This document shows, piece by piece, positions 1 through 11,581 of a stretch of DNA of 64,000 nt. The stretch's first letter is position 1. Each line of letters opens with the position of its first letter. The stretch comes from Clitoria ternatea (taxonomy: Eukaryota > Streptophyta > Magnoliopsida > Fabales > Fabaceae): the NCBI GenBank assembly GCA_037962975.1, contig CM075672.1, positions 130,744,001 through 130,808,000 on the forward strand. The letters are read 5' to 3'. The position numbers and the translations under genes were made by a program. Below the pieces are notes generated by a model, which saw nothing but the letters and a program-made list of their open reading frames with translations, was not told the origin of the DNA and did not search any database.

Positions 1-1062
1 TTATATTACCATCCATGTCAATTTTATTTTTGAAAACCCACTTGCATCCTATAGGTTTTACCTCTTCAGGTGCATCAACCAAGTTCCAAACTTGATTAGT
101 GTACATGGAGTCCATTTCAGATTCCATGGCTTCTAGCCATTTCTTAGATTCTGGACTTCCAATGGCCTCTTCATAAGATGTTGGCTCATTTTGATCCATT
201 AGGTCTCCTTCCTGAGTTACAAGAAATCCATATCTTTCAGGTTGTTGACATATTCTACCTAATCTACACAAGTCTTGTGCTACTGGAGCTGGTGTTATCA
301 CAACATTTTATGGGTCTTGCTCCATTTCCACCATTGGCTCTTCAATGCCTTGTGAGTCTTGAATTTCTTCAAGTTCTACTTTCCTCCCACTGATTCTTGT
401 AGAATTGAATTCCCTTTCTAAGAATACAGCATTCCAAGCAACAAACACTTTGCCCTTGATAGGATTGTAAAAATAATAACCCTTAGTTTCTTTTGGGTAT
501 CCCACAAAAAGACATTTATCTGACTTGGGCCCGAGATTATCAGAACTTTGACGCTTAACATAAGCTTCACAACCCCAAATCTTAAGAAAAGACATACTAG
601 GTCATTTCCCAATCCATATCTCATATGGTGTCTTTATGACAGCCTTTGATGGAACATGGTTAAGTGTGAAAGTTGCTATCAACAAAGCATGTCCCCAGAA
701 TGAGTTAGGGAGGTCAGTTTGACTCATCATTGATCGAATCATGTCCAACAAGGTTCTATTTCTCCGCTCAGAAACCCCATTCCATTCTGGTGTTCCAGGG
801 GGAGTAAGTTGAGATATAATCCCACACTCTTTAAGATATTCATCAAACTCTAGGCTCAAATGTTCACCACCTCGATCGGATCGAAGTGCTTTAATTGTCT
901 TGCCATGTTGGTTCTCTACTTTATGTTTAAACTTCTTAAACTTTTCAAAGGATTCTAATTTATGTTTTATGAGAAACACAAATCCATATCTACTGAAATT
1001 ATCAGTAAAAGTGATGAAGTAACTAAAACCTCCCCTAGCCATTGTCCCTATGGGCCCACATA
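1..1062 (-). pseudogene. Ty1/copia polyprotein, integrase core to start of reverse transcriptase (broken)
   Basis: This is the downstream half of a copia-type pol, read right to left. The integrase core shows LRSDRGGEH (second acidic residue) and WNGVSERRNRTLLDM (catalytic Glu region), followed by KIWGCEAYVK and LFVGYPKETKGYYF, which are typical of the copia integrase C-terminal part. The reading frame then enters the reverse transcriptase start (KKWLEAMESEMDSM, GCKWVFKNK) and leaves the window. In-frame stops lie at 602-604 (TGA just before SMSFLKIWG, where relatives usually have Arg, so probably CGA to TGA) and at 308-310. The first integrase Asp (HSD) is on the other side of the insertion at 1063-8269. 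Family assignment is secure; the lineage within copia is not resolved. Confidence 0.9.
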
Positions 1063-1259
1063 TGTAACATCCCAAAAATTTTAATCTCATGTGTAATTAT
1101 TTTTAATTTAGGTCATTATTAATATTATCCAATTTCTGAGTGAGAACTTTTAGAATGAGTTGAATGTGCCTCAAATATCGTATATGATGTGTTGGATATG
1201 ATTTAGTAGGGGTAAAGTGTGAAATCATATGTTGAGTTGTAAGAATTTTCATTTCCTGC

Positions 1260-1735
1260 CTCTGTCCTGATATTCTCGCTCAAGCGAGAAGGGATCTCGC
1301 TCAGGCGAGGATCCCCCTGTATTGGTAAAATGGTCTCTGGACCATTTTTCGCTCAGGCGAGTGAGTGTTCCGCTCAAGCGAGTAGAGTGTGTTGAGATCA
1401 GGTGAGGTTCTGGACGAATCTCGCTCAAGCGGGCGTGGCTGCGCTTGAGCGAGGAGGGGAGGACATTGATTCTGGATGAATTCCGAGTGAGAATGCTTAG
1501 AGCAAGTTTTATATGCCTCATGTGATGAGTATGATGTATTAGTGGGGAATCAGTTGGCCTAGAGTGAGATTTCAGGTGTTAAGTTGTAAGGAATTGCTGA
1601 TTCTACTTATGTCTGAGTGGTCTCGCTCAAGCTAGATGGGACCTCACCCAAGCGAGAGTCCCCTTCTTTAAGGAATTAGCTTATGGACCAATCTCGCCCA
1701 AGTGAGCTAGCCTTCCGCTCAAGCGAGAGGAGTGA
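1260..1735. repeat. Interspersed palindromic word CTCGCTCAAGCGAG
   Basis: About ten exact or near copies of the 14-base palindrome (arms CTCGCT/AGCGAG around CA) are spaced 20-60 bases apart, for example near 1273, 1299, 1349, 1370, 1418, 1441, 1621, 1650, 1692 and 1714. The spacers are unrelated to one another, so this is not a simple tandem repeat. More copies lie at 2974-3050 and, after the nested insertion, at 5784-5865. Confidence 0.85.
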
Positions 1736-1789
1736 GTGGTGTACTGGATGAATTCTGTCTGAGCTGGAGTCTTAATAACTCCATGAGGT

Positions 1790-2960
1790 GGTGAATTTCC
1801 GAGTGAAATACCGAGCGAGCTATGTCTGAGACAGGACTTCCCGAGTAGAATGTTGTTGTGATCAGTTCCGTGTGAGACTATAGCCATTGGGCCTTTTCCC
1901 GAGTGATGAAGGCTTAAAAGGATTCCGAGAGAAATGTGTTTGGAGAGAATTCCGAGTCATTGTGAGAATTCCCCGAGTAATGATAGGTCTAATTACTCCC
2001 GAGTGGAAAATTCTGAATGAACCTCTCCCGAGGGGAGAATGATTGTGATGGTTCTGATTGGGGTGTTCTAGGAGTCCTCTTTCGAGTAAATAAAGTTATA
2101 TATTCTGAGTGAAACATGTCTTATATAAGGCTTTCCGAGTGAAGAAAGGTATCAATTCCGAGTGAACAAGAGAAATTCTGAGTGAAGGTTGTGTCTCCAA
2201 GTGACCGAGAGAAATTCTAAGTGAAGGATGACAATTCCGAGTGAAGGTATCTTTTCCGAGTGGGACATGGCCGAGAGGGTTTCTTCCGAGTGGATTCCTT
2301 GTCTCAGAGGCACTTATGAGTAAAGTGGGACTGATAGAACCACTTCTGGGTGAAAGGATCCAAGTGACTCACCTTAGTTTGACTCACTACCGAGTCAAAT
2401 TGCTTAGAAAGACTCATTTCCGAGTCAAATGTCTTCGAATGACTCATTTTCGAGTCAAGTATTTTTGAATGACTCGTTTCTGAGTCAAATACTTCCGAAT
2501 GACTCGTTTCCAAGTCAATCATTATCAAGAGTCTCATTTCCGAATGAAATTTCTCCGAGTACAACGTTTCCGAGAGAAGTATGTTCAACCGAAGGAAAAC
2601 TCATGACCGAGTAGTTAAATTCTGAATGGATTAGCTCAGAGTTGAGTGTAACTCTGCCGAATCAAAGATTTTTGAGTGTGACTCCGAGTGGGTAGACACC
2701 GACTGAGGAGATTCGTGTGAGTCTGTCCAGAAGAACTCTGGAACAACTTCACCCGAGTGGAAAACCTTGTATTAGGAAGATCACTCGAGTGAACGGGAAA
2801 AGAGTCATTTAGAGTAATTGCCGAGTGAAAAACTGAGAGAAGGATGACTCGGTTGGGAATAAATTGTACCGAGTGAAAACCGAGTAAGAGGAGTCGGTTT
2901 AGTTTAATTTGTTGAGTGGAAACCGAGTGGATGAAGGGTCGGTTTTGGGGAATGACGACC
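1790..2960 (+). repeat. Dense CCGAGTGAA word array
   Basis: Dozens of exact and one-mismatch copies of the word (T/C)CCGAGTGAA appear every 15-35 bases, separated by non-homologous spacers. Many carry C to T changes (TCTGAGTGAA), as expected for methylated CpG decay. Open reading frames crossing the array are repeat artefacts. The block is flanked by the CTCGCTCAAGCGAG word on both sides. Confidence 0.85.
2381..2560 (+). repeat. 30-bp tandem repeat with GACTC-N6-GAGTC inverted repeat
   Basis: Units start at 2381, 2411, 2441, 2471, 2501 and 2531, giving an exact 30-base period. Each unit contains GACTCATTTCCGAGTC or a variant, so the arms GACTC and GAGTC can pair. The unit looks like an amplified local derivative of the surrounding CCGAGTGAA words. 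It produces 10-residue repeats in the overlapping frames, which are not genes. Confidence 0.85.
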
Positions 2961-3292
2961 TCTGGTCGGATTTTGCTTAAGCGAATGAATTCCTCGCTTA
3001 AGCGAGTGAGAGTGGAATAAGTGAGGCTTGTGTGTCTCGCTCAAGCGAGTTGGAATTTGTAACATCCCGATTTAAAAATTAACTACCAAACGGAATTAAG
3101 CCATTAAAACAATCATTTCAAAGTAGAGATTTCTGCTAATTATAAGTAACTCAATTAACTTAACTTAAGAAATAATAGCTGAATTAATTACGAATAGTGA
3201 TGATGGCTGGATGACTGTGATTGGTGCTTGTGGTTGAGTGGAACTGCCGGATTCACGCTTTCCCACCCCACTCTTCCCTTCCTCGTGCACAC

Positions 3293-3304
3293 ATATATAT
3301 ATAA
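3293..3304 (+). promoter_or_regulatory. TATA box of solo LTR
   Basis: TATATATATAAG is followed about 30 bases later by a pyrimidine-rich leader (about 3325-3425), as expected for the LTR core promoter and R region. Activity is inferred only. Confidence 0.5.
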
Positions 3305-5089
3305 GCCTATGGTCACTCATCTTTCTTCAGACTCCCTCTTCTTCTACTGCTTTATTCTCTCTTCTCTTTTTGTGTCTTCTCTTCTCTTCTCGTCCTTCGT
3401 CTTCTTCTTCCCTGTTCACTGTTCCGTTCTTGGAATCGCACGACGACGATACTGCAGAAGACTTGGAGTTCCTTCTGCTGGTAAGGGACGATCATCAGGG
3501 TGGAAGACGAACAGCTCCCTATTCCACGGTGCGACTGCGTTCAAGGAGGCCTGAATGAGTGTGAGCCTGGGCGAGGCAATCAGAGGCAAAGGACCAACGT
3601 CGGGAAACAGAGGAGCCCCTTGACTTCCTTCAGTAGGTAGGGGGCGCTTTGCATTTCAAATGCATAGCTTGTGAACGGACTCCGAGTGAAGTGTTACTCA
3701 TGCATATGTGTTTGAAGGTGTTTGCTATGAAATATATATATATATGATTGATAGCTTTTGTATACCGAGACATGCGATGATCGAATCCGATGGTAGTCCT
3801 CTTATATCTGATATATGTGGTTATGAGATACACTGTTGGGTATGTGGATGCATGTGTGAGTCATGGGACCGTGTGTGAATGTAGTGCATGTATCTTAAGT
3901 TGCCATATTAAGTCTGGTTAATTATTTTACTCATGAATGCATGAAGTAGATATCCCCGATACCGAGAGTTGGTGGGTGAATATTGTTGTTTCCGATAGAA
4001 TGTTATATTCAAATAAGAGATGTTGTTGCTGTGCATGTTGACGTGACTTCTGGGTGCTCTGTTCGGGGGGAACAATGGGTAGACTCTTCTTGTTATCTTG
4101 TATTGTCATGCATGTGAATGCTGGGAAATAAATTTGTGCTGCTGTGAAATGATGAATGAATTGCATGCAAAGTGTGGTTATGACCCGGGAAAGGAGAAAT
4201 ATTATTGTATTGGCAAAAAAATGGAAACGTAATTGAAAGACCTTGAGTTGGACTCAAGGCAGTGCCGAGTGCACTAGCGTTGGACGCTTAAAGTCTTGAG
4301 TTGGACTCAAGCAAGCCCACCGGGTTGGACTCGGGGCTGCCCGTAACACTTCCGTTGTCTCTTGGAGTGATTGTGTTACATGTGAGGGCAAACGGTTTGG
4401 TACCAGTAAAATGGCTGAACCAGCTTGGAGCTGGAGGAAAAAGGCTTGGAGCCTATGTTGCAACGTAAAAAAAAAAATTGTAATAAAGTAGGGGTCGGAT
4501 CCGACTGTAGTGGACATGCTTGCATTATATATATATACATGCTCTTATACTGTGATGAATTTACTGTGTGCATGCATATGTGTCAGAAATGATATGACTT
4601 GTATAGCTGTGTACTAAATGTATGAATTTTGATTGCATGGTACTGTTATATGTAGATATAATGGAGGGCAGTTAACATTATAATTATTGAAATGTGACGT
4701 TGTATGGTAAAAGGTCTATGAGTTCCCGAGTCATTAACTGTCATTTTAAATGCAAAAGCTCACCCCTGCTGTGGCAATATTTTTAGTGAACGTCTCTCGG
4801 AACTACGAGTGAGGTGGAGCTGCTTGCCGAGTGGATTGGTTGTGCACTGTAGAACTATATGTATATATGTAGATACTGTGTATAATGTTTTGGTTAAGCC
4901 TTGGTCGGTTCGTGTTTTGATATCGCCCTTTAAAAATAGAATTGAATCCCTTCGGGTTGGGGCATGACAATGTGCTTGTAATTACTTGTATACATTCCTA
5001 TATATTTATATTTATACGTTTATGCCACGCTGTATGTTCATTCCATTTTGTGCGTGATGTCTGAGTAGTATATATATATATATATTCAT

Positions 5090-5600
5090 GTCCTTCCGAG
5101 TGTGTTTGGATAGCATGACTTAGTATAGAGGAAACCAAGTTATGATCTAGAGAGTGAGTTCGTGACTCGGTCACTGAGTGGGGAAGGTTTAGACATCCCG
5201 AGTGAATGAGGTTATATAACTCCGAGTAGGGATTGACGTGGAAGATTTTCCCAAACGATAAGCAGTTAGGATTTCAGAGTAGAGAGCCTAAATATACTCT
5301 TCGAGTGATAACTGGTAGGATTTTCCCGAGTGTAGAATAATTAACAAATTCTGAGTGAGAAGTCTTCATAAATTTCGAGTGAGTGGTGATGGGAATCATT
5401 TCCGAGTTGTTCGTACATGTGTTCCGATTGAATGAAGTCGGGGAATGTGTTACGTTTTCTGAATGGGGCTGGTATGTTTAAGGGCCAATCCGAGTGAATA
5501 GAGAGTGGACCCTTCCGAGTGAACCAGGCGTTGAAATCCGGGTGCAGGAATGCCGAGTGGAGTGAGAGTGTGCCGAGTGTAACTTTTGCTGAGCGAGTGG
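5090..5600 (+). repeat. CCGAGTGAA word array in the nested solo LTR
   Basis: Numerous TTCCGAGTGA or close variants occur every 20-40 bases, with sparser copies upstream at about 3680, 4264 and 4795-4830. The word is the same as in the surrounding host element, although the two are separate insertions. Confidence 0.75.
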
Positions 5601-5783
5601 GCGTTGCTGTGTGATCCGCCCGAGCGTTTTTCCTTCTTTCACTGTCAGCCCCTTGAGTCGATTTTACTCCTCTTGCCCCCTTTTCCCTTATTTCTTTTGT
5701 GCCGATCATTCTGGTTTTAATTGTAAAAAAAAATTTCCTCTGTTTTGTTAATTATTTATTTATTAAATTAGGGTGTTATAGAA

Positions 5784-5990
5784 TTCGCTTGAGCGAAACT
5801 TCCCTCTGTCAGTGCAATGTATGTCACTCGCTCAAGCGAGAGAGGATTTCACTTGAGCGAGAGGGACTCGGATTTCCTTCTCTTCACGTTACTGACAATT
5901 TCCAGTCGGCATATATGCTGACTGGGTAGAATTCCAGTCAGTTTAGAGGCTGACCGAGTGGAATTCCAGTCGGTATTCAGTGTTAGAATT
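5784..5990. repeat. Continuation of host palindromic array plus CAGTCGG hairpin words
   Basis: CGCTTGAGCGA and CTCGCTCAAGCGAG copies continue the host array after the nested insertion. They are followed by CAGTCGGCATATATGCTGACTG at about 5903-5925, a near-perfect hairpin, and further CCAGTCGG/CTGACCGAGTGG words to about 5970. Confidence 0.65.
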
Positions 5991-6419
5991 AACTTTTGAC
6001 TCCAATTTTGTCCTCTTATGCATATTTTAATATATCTGATCCAATTATTCACCCTAGTGTGTGGACGGCCAGAAGTGGACATTATAGATCTCACTTTCTT
6101 ATCTCAACCTCCATTATTTTTCCACAATCAATCCACTAACAGCCCACTAAAAATCCACTCACGAGGATGATGTCCCCAACTTGTCTTTGCATTATTAACA
6201 CTGCCTCTGTTAAGACCAGAACTCCTGAGAACAAAGTCAGTAAATCTTCTTCCTCTCTTTTACTCTTCTCCATCAAGGCCCTTCGATCTGAAGCTAGGAT
6301 AGCAAAGAGACCATTTTCAATCAGCCAACTATCTTCAATCCAAGTAAGAGGGGACAAGGTTGTGAATAATTATGAAATGGGTAGAATTGTATGCTGTCCT
6401 AGGATTCAAGTTTTATTTT

Positions 6420-7150
6420 CGTATATTGTTGCTCAATTTTGAAGCTGAAAACGTATGAATTTGATTCTGATTTCTTCATCAAAGTTGTAGATCTTTTTGT
6501 TATGTGAGTTTTGAGACCTGAATCAATTGATTTGGATATGTATAGCAAAAGTTATAGCCAACATACTATAGCATGTCCGTGTGGAATATTTATCCTATGT
6601 TTTGTGTATATACTAATATTCTGGGAATTATACATGCATAATCAGCCTTCGATGTCTTCATGAAAGTTGTAGATAATTGTGTTAGGGATCTATTAAAAGT
6701 AGTTTCAATTTTAAAAGATGCTTGTAGCTCTAGATATGCCCAAAATACAGAAGTATGTTCATGCTGAAAATCTGTTAACAATGAAATATGAATTTTATTT
6801 TAAAACTGGGAATTTTGTGGTGGGAATTAGTGATCGGTGTCTTCATGAAAGTTGTAGAAAATTGTGTTAAGAGTAATTTAGAACTGGTCCCATGCCAAAA
6901 TTATTTTTGTAGCTCCAGAAATGTTGATAATTCTAACATATGTATGTTTTGAAAACTCTTTTTGAGGCAGTTTTGTATTCTGTGAATAAGAGGTGTTTCT
7001 GTTTGGAATTTGGATTTATGGTCTTCATGAAAGTTGTAGATAATTTTATTATTGAACTAAATAAAGTGTAATCACTTGAAAATGTTTTGATTTTCTCATG
7101 TTAGGGTTGTTTTACTAACGTATGTCACTGTTGGAAATGTTGAAATTTAC
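6420..7150 (+). repeat. Diverged tandem repeat of about 182 bp
   Basis: The phrase TCTTCATGAAAGTTGTAGA recurs at about 6473, 6655, 6838 and 7021, spacing 181-184 bases, followed each time by TAATTNTGTTA-like sequence. Between phrases the repeats are strongly diverged. A related phrase occurs near 49158 in another LTR fragment. Confidence 0.7.
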
Positions 7151-7589
7151 TTATAATGGTTATTATGAATGAAAATGATATTTTCTCTATGGGTAACAAT
7201 TTATTATTGATTGAATTCTTGAGAGATTATGAAGTATTATGGATGTTGATGAGTGTCTAATGGTATTATACAGTTTGTGTATTTTGGTGGTGAATAATTA
7301 TGAATGACTAAGTTAATATATATACATGAATGCCTTGCGGTTATTGATACATGTGGTTGAAACGATAAATCCATGATTCTGAAAATTATTATATGTGATA
7401 TGTCCCTTTGAGGACTTGTGCTTTTCCAAGTGGTTTTGGAAATTGATATATCATGGTATGTTAAATGATAAAGAAAATTAAAGGCATTCATGCATCATAA
7501 GCATTTGGACGCACCATGGAATTTAGGGGTTCCATGATTGCCTACCTTGGTGGGGGGTTACTCTATGATGAGTTTAAGCCTTATTTTCA

Positions 7590-7778
7590 CAGGAGCCATG
7601 GAGTGTAGGGATTCATGGTTATGCTAAGTCCTACTTGAGTACTTCGATACTACAGGAGCCATGAAGATGTAGGGATTCATGGTTATGCTAATTCCTACTT
7701 GTGCACTTATTTTCGCAGGAGCCATGAAGATGTAGGGATTCATGGTTATGCTAATTCCTACTGGAGTCTCTATGAGAT
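7590..7778 (+). repeat. 63-bp tandem repeat, three units
   Basis: CAGGAGCCATG starts at 7590, 7653 and 7716, exactly 63 bases apart, and each unit continues with TGTAGGGATTCATGGTTATG. A degenerate earlier relative lies near 7510-7540. Confidence 0.85.
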
Positions 7779-8274
7779 TCTTTTTACTGCAGTATTCCCA
7801 CCAAACCAAATGGATCCAGCATGACATCATTTGACTAATTAAAGATTTATTAATTATAAATGAACTTGTTTGGCATATTCATCATATCATTATGGTTTGT
7901 TGATTGTGTTTGTGCAATTTTATTTATTTTATATTTATTCTATATTCTGTCTCACTCTTACATTAATTTTTACAGTGCATACTACACAGAATGACGAGTG
8001 ATGCCATGAATGAAGCTTTTATGAAATATTGCTAGGACTTTGGCTTCATTTTAATTTAATGGGTTGTAATAGAATAATGTACCATGTACTGTTAATTTCT
8101 ATATCGTTTCCGCTATATAAATGTTTTATGTTTAATTATTCCCGACTAGTATGTATGATAATATTCCACATTTATCAACTTTTACGTGACTTCAAGATTT
8201 AAATTAAGAGTTTCAAAATGATTCTTTAAACGCAAAAAATTTATTCGGAAAATTATTAAGGACGTCACAACATA

Positions 8275-9790
8275 CATCACTATGTATCAAGCCAAGAAGA
8301 TCACTCGCCTTTTTACCTTTCCCAGTAAATGAGGTCTTAGTCATCTTCCCCAATAAACAAGATTCACATATATCTATTGATTTAAAATCAAAAGATTCTA
8401 AATATCCATCTTGATGGATTTTAGAAATGTGTTTCTTATTTATATGTCCTAGGCGACAATGCCAAAGATAAGTTGGGTTTAAATCATTTGTTTTAATCCT
8501 TTTAGTATTAATGTTATCGATAGGGGTTTTGAGATCTAGAACATAAAGCCTATTACTCAAATTTGCACAACAGTAAAACATGTCATTTAAATAAACAGAA
8601 CAACTATTGTTCTTTATTATAAAGGAAAACCCTTTCTTATCAAGACAAGAAACATAAATAATGTTTCTCCTTATTGCCAAAACAAAATAACAATTGTCCA
8701 ATTCAAGGACTAACCCTGAGGGAAAGGATAAAAAGTAAGTCCCTACAGCTAATGCAGCAACTCTTGCTCCATTTCTAACGCGTAGGTCTACCTCGCCCTT
8801 CATCAACTACCTACTCCTTCTTAGATCCTGCACATTAAGACAAATGTGAAGACCACATCCAGTATCTAATACCCATGATGTTAAAGTTGACATGTTAATT
8901 TGTATAACAAAAATACCTAAAGTGGAAGTCTCACTTCCCTTCTTCTTAAGCTCTTCTAGGTACTTTGGATAGTTTCTCTTCCAGTGTCCCTTTTGTCCAC
9001 AATGGTGACATTTACCTTCCTTAGCCACCCTGCCCATAGGTTTTAAGGCTGATGTACTTGGCTTATCCTTGCCTTTCCAAATTTTCTTTCCATTTCCTGC
9101 AACAACCTTTCCTTTGCCTTTATACATGCCCTTTCCTTTACCTTTCCCAGAATTGACCCTCATTATAGCCTTGCCCTTTCCTTTAGAAATATTGGGCTTA
9201 GTAGTCCTCAACATATTGAGTAGCTCTGGCAATGTTTTGTCTAATGCATTCATGTTATAATTCATGATGACTGGCTTAAAACTGTCAGGTAATGATTTCA
9301 AAATGAGATCGGTAGCTAACTTCTGAGGGAAGGGGAATCCTAGCCTAGCTAGATTCTCTAAGTACCTAATCATTTTGAGCACATGAGGTCCTACAGAACC
9401 TCCCTCTTCAAGTCTATAGCTAAATAGGGCTGAGGAAACTTCATATCTTTCTTGGTCAGCTTGACCTTGATATAGCTTCCTTAGGTTTTTGATCATATCA
9501 AAAGCCTCCACGTGCTCATGTTGCTTCTGAAGCTCAGGAGACATGGTAGCCAACATAAGGCATTGGACATCTAAAGTATCATCCTGATGCTTCTTATAAG
9601 CATCCTTGTCAGCTTTAGAGGCATTTGTAACAGGTGGTTCTCGAACTGGACTTTCCAAGACATACTACTTTTTCTCTTGTTTGAGGACAATCATCAAGTT
9701 TCTATACCAGTCAAGGAAGTTAGAACCAGACAATTTTTCCTTGTCTAGGATTGATCGCAATGAAAGGTTCGAAGGTGTGTTTGACGTCAT
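8275..9790 (-). pseudogene. Ty1/copia gag, protease and pre-integrase region (broken)
   Basis: The first half of the copia polyprotein, read leftward from ATG at 9790 (MTSNTPSNLSLRSIL). Gag of the UBN2/Retrotran_gag_2 type is followed by a zinc knuckle CHHCGQKGHWKRNY, in which the last Cys is replaced by Tyr. The protease shows WVLDTGCGLHIC, with the catalytic DTG kept but Leu where relatives usually have Ser. The pre-integrase HHCC region includes HCRLGHINKKHISKIH and CESCLLGK, then LIHSDVC, which holds the first integrase Asp. In-frame stops are TAG at 9665-9667 and TAG at 8807-8809. The frame continues across the insertion at 1063-8269 into 1-1062. Confidence 0.88.
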
Positions 9791-11567
9791 GGTTATCTAA
9801 AATAGAAAATATGTAGTAAGTATCATTTTCAAAAATATTTAAATTATGGTCATTTAAATTAAATATGTCTCCCACTATTTTGATTCAAAACAAAATACCC
9901 TCCACGAATCAGAACATCCCGTTGGAAGATTTTCTAGTGGGCTAAGATCCATATTTTGCCAAGTGTTAAGTCTGCTTTGGCTGATCACCTAATACTTGGT
10001 TATTTAGGTAGGAAACTTTTTCCAATTGTATCTTTATACAACTCTTAGTCATTGGGTTAAGTAACCATTACTAATTATTCATCTTATGAATATTTAACCC
10101 AATGTTTACGCCTCTAAGTTATATTTAATCCAATTGAAAACTTAGTTAAGTTAAAGCCCAATAAAACAGTTTGGATATTACCATTATCCCATCGCATCTT
10201 ACTAATATAAATGATAGTGCCCTGCTTTGGCAGACCCACTATTTATTGACATTAATGTTGACGAGTGTCCTTATTGGAAGACATTTATAACTAATATTAT
10301 TTTGAGGGATTTTAATTTATTTTAAAATTACCATCTTTGTTAAATACTTTAACGTAATAAAATTATCCCCAAAGCATGCAAACAAAATTATGAGATGGTT
10401 ATGGTCTCCCTAGAAGAAAAATAAATAAATAAATAAACCTAGAGGAACTATATTGCCATGGCTTCATAAAGTCCTACTTGAATCCATCATCCTCTTAGAG
10501 TCACCACTCCTTGGTTTTCTTCTAAGTCTCTACTTTGTTGGCCCGATCAAGATTACATGATTAAATAGAAACTCGCTTTACATACAAGTGAAGGGTTGAG
10601 AAAAGAAATATAACAGAATAGAGAGAGGCACAGCACGCAGGTTGTATTTAAATAAAATAACTAAGACCATAAACATTCACCATGCAACGTGTTAATTAAT
10701 TGATTATAACCCATTTAAAAGCATTAAAAGAGTAATTAATTTTTAAAACGAGCAATTAAACACGTGGGGTCGGTAATAAGGCGCTACACAGAGAATGTAC
10801 GGGGGTCCGGTGTGACCGTTTAAGTACCAAGTCTTTCCTAGCCAGAACGTCCCTCTGACCATTAACAGCTCTAAAATTTTGGCTAGGGTTTTAACTTCCT
10901 TATTGCGAATGCTTCACAACACAGCCGTCAAGGCATATAGAGGCAGCGCTGTCTAGGGTTTCCAAACCTAGAATTCAACTTGCGCTAATGCCAACATGCA
11001 ATGCCTTTCCATGACGGCCGTCTAGGTTTCAACTCTTCAACCCTAGATTAAGGAACAGCCAAGGTTTAACACTTAAACCTTATCACTCAACGCCCCATAA
11101 CATAAACCATTCATATTCAAAGATCAACTCAATTGATTCATAATTTGTACGATGACTATCATATGAGTAAAAACACATATCAAATATGAAAATTGTATAA
11201 ACTCATACATCATACAAATTTAAATGGCAACAACATGCATACTAAAATTGAGAAACTCTATAACATGCATCATATACAATTTATAAAGAATAATTCAAAA
11301 ACATATGTATTATGCCAAAACAGAGGTCATACCATATACATGATTAATCATTGTAATAATATGCATCATATGCGATAACCTAAAATAGCAACATAATCAT
11401 GCTTGTTCATTTTTGAATCCTAGTTTCACAAAACATTTTTGCAAAACAAAAATGCAAAGCTTCAAACAAGAGACGATTTTACAAATCATATTTTCTAAAA
11501 GCTCTTGCAAATGAAAACGTATCATCGTGAAACACAAACAAATGCCCAAACACAGTTTTTGCAACCT
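9791..11567 (-). other. Copia leader between primer site and gag
   Basis: About 1.78 kb of non-coding sequence separates the primer binding site from the gag ATG. It holds several short runs rich in AACCCTA-like text and CCTGCTTTGGCAGACC-type sequence but no frame I could assign. It is long for a copia leader and may include unrecognised insertions. Confidence 0.6.
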
Positions 11568-11568
11568 G

Positions 11569-11580
11569 GCTCTGATACCA
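11569..11580 (-). other. Copia primer binding site (tRNA-iMet)
   Basis: GCTCTGATACCA on the plus strand is the complement of TGGTATCAGAGC, the standard plant primer site for initiator tRNA-Met. One base separates it from the LTR at 11582. It fixes the element's orientation as minus and the adjacent LTR as 5'. Confidence 0.92.
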
Positions 11581-11581
11581 C

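Larger units (their letters stand above)
3058..5780 (+). mobile_element. Solo LTR nested in the 1063-8269 element, GAATT target duplication
   Basis: It starts TGTAACATCCCG, ends TTAGGGTGTTATA, and is flanked by GAATT at 3053-3057 and 5781-5785. At 2723 bp with a TATA box near the 5' third, a pyrimidine-rich downstream leader and no coding, it fits a solo LTR of a chromovirus-like gypsy family. The terminal A of the expected ...TGTTACA end appears as TGTTATA, a single base change. It interrupts the palindrome-word array of its host, since host words continue directly at 5784. This is the deepest insertion in the left nest. Confidence 0.85.
1063..8269 (+). mobile_element. Large non-coding LTR-type insertion in copia integrase, ACATA target duplication
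   Basis: The element begins TGTAACATCC and ends GGACGTCACA, so its ends are imperfect inverted repeats of TG...CA type. It is bounded by ACATA at 1058-1062 and again at 8270-8274, and removing it with one ACATA rejoins the copia frame across HSD-VCGP. Subtracting the nested insertion at 3058-5780 leaves about 4.48 kb. No gag, pol, primer site or polypurine tract was recognised, so the simplest reading is a very long solo LTR of a chromovirus-like gypsy family; a non-autonomous element is the alternative. It contains several repeat arrays listed separately. Beyond those arrays the sequence is AT-rich and without credible coding. Confidence 0.75.

Noticed and set aside
2241..2614. Overlapping frames with Ser/His/Asp-rich 10-residue repeats on both strands
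   Set aside because: They are read through the 30-bp tandem repeat; both strands are open because of repeat composition, and there is no homologous protein family.
1260..3050. CRISPR-like array of palindromic repeats with spacers
   Set aside because: Repeat length is only 9-14 bases, spacing is irregular, the context is a plant LTR, and no cas genes exist.
3228..3558. Two overlapping plus-strand frames of about 107 codons after the LTR TATA box
   Set aside because: Both arise from the pyrimidine-rich leader; two frames being open at once points to composition bias rather than coding.
11568..11580. tRNA gene fragment
   Set aside because: The match to initiator tRNA-Met is limited to the primer-site length next to an LTR edge, so it is a primer binding site.
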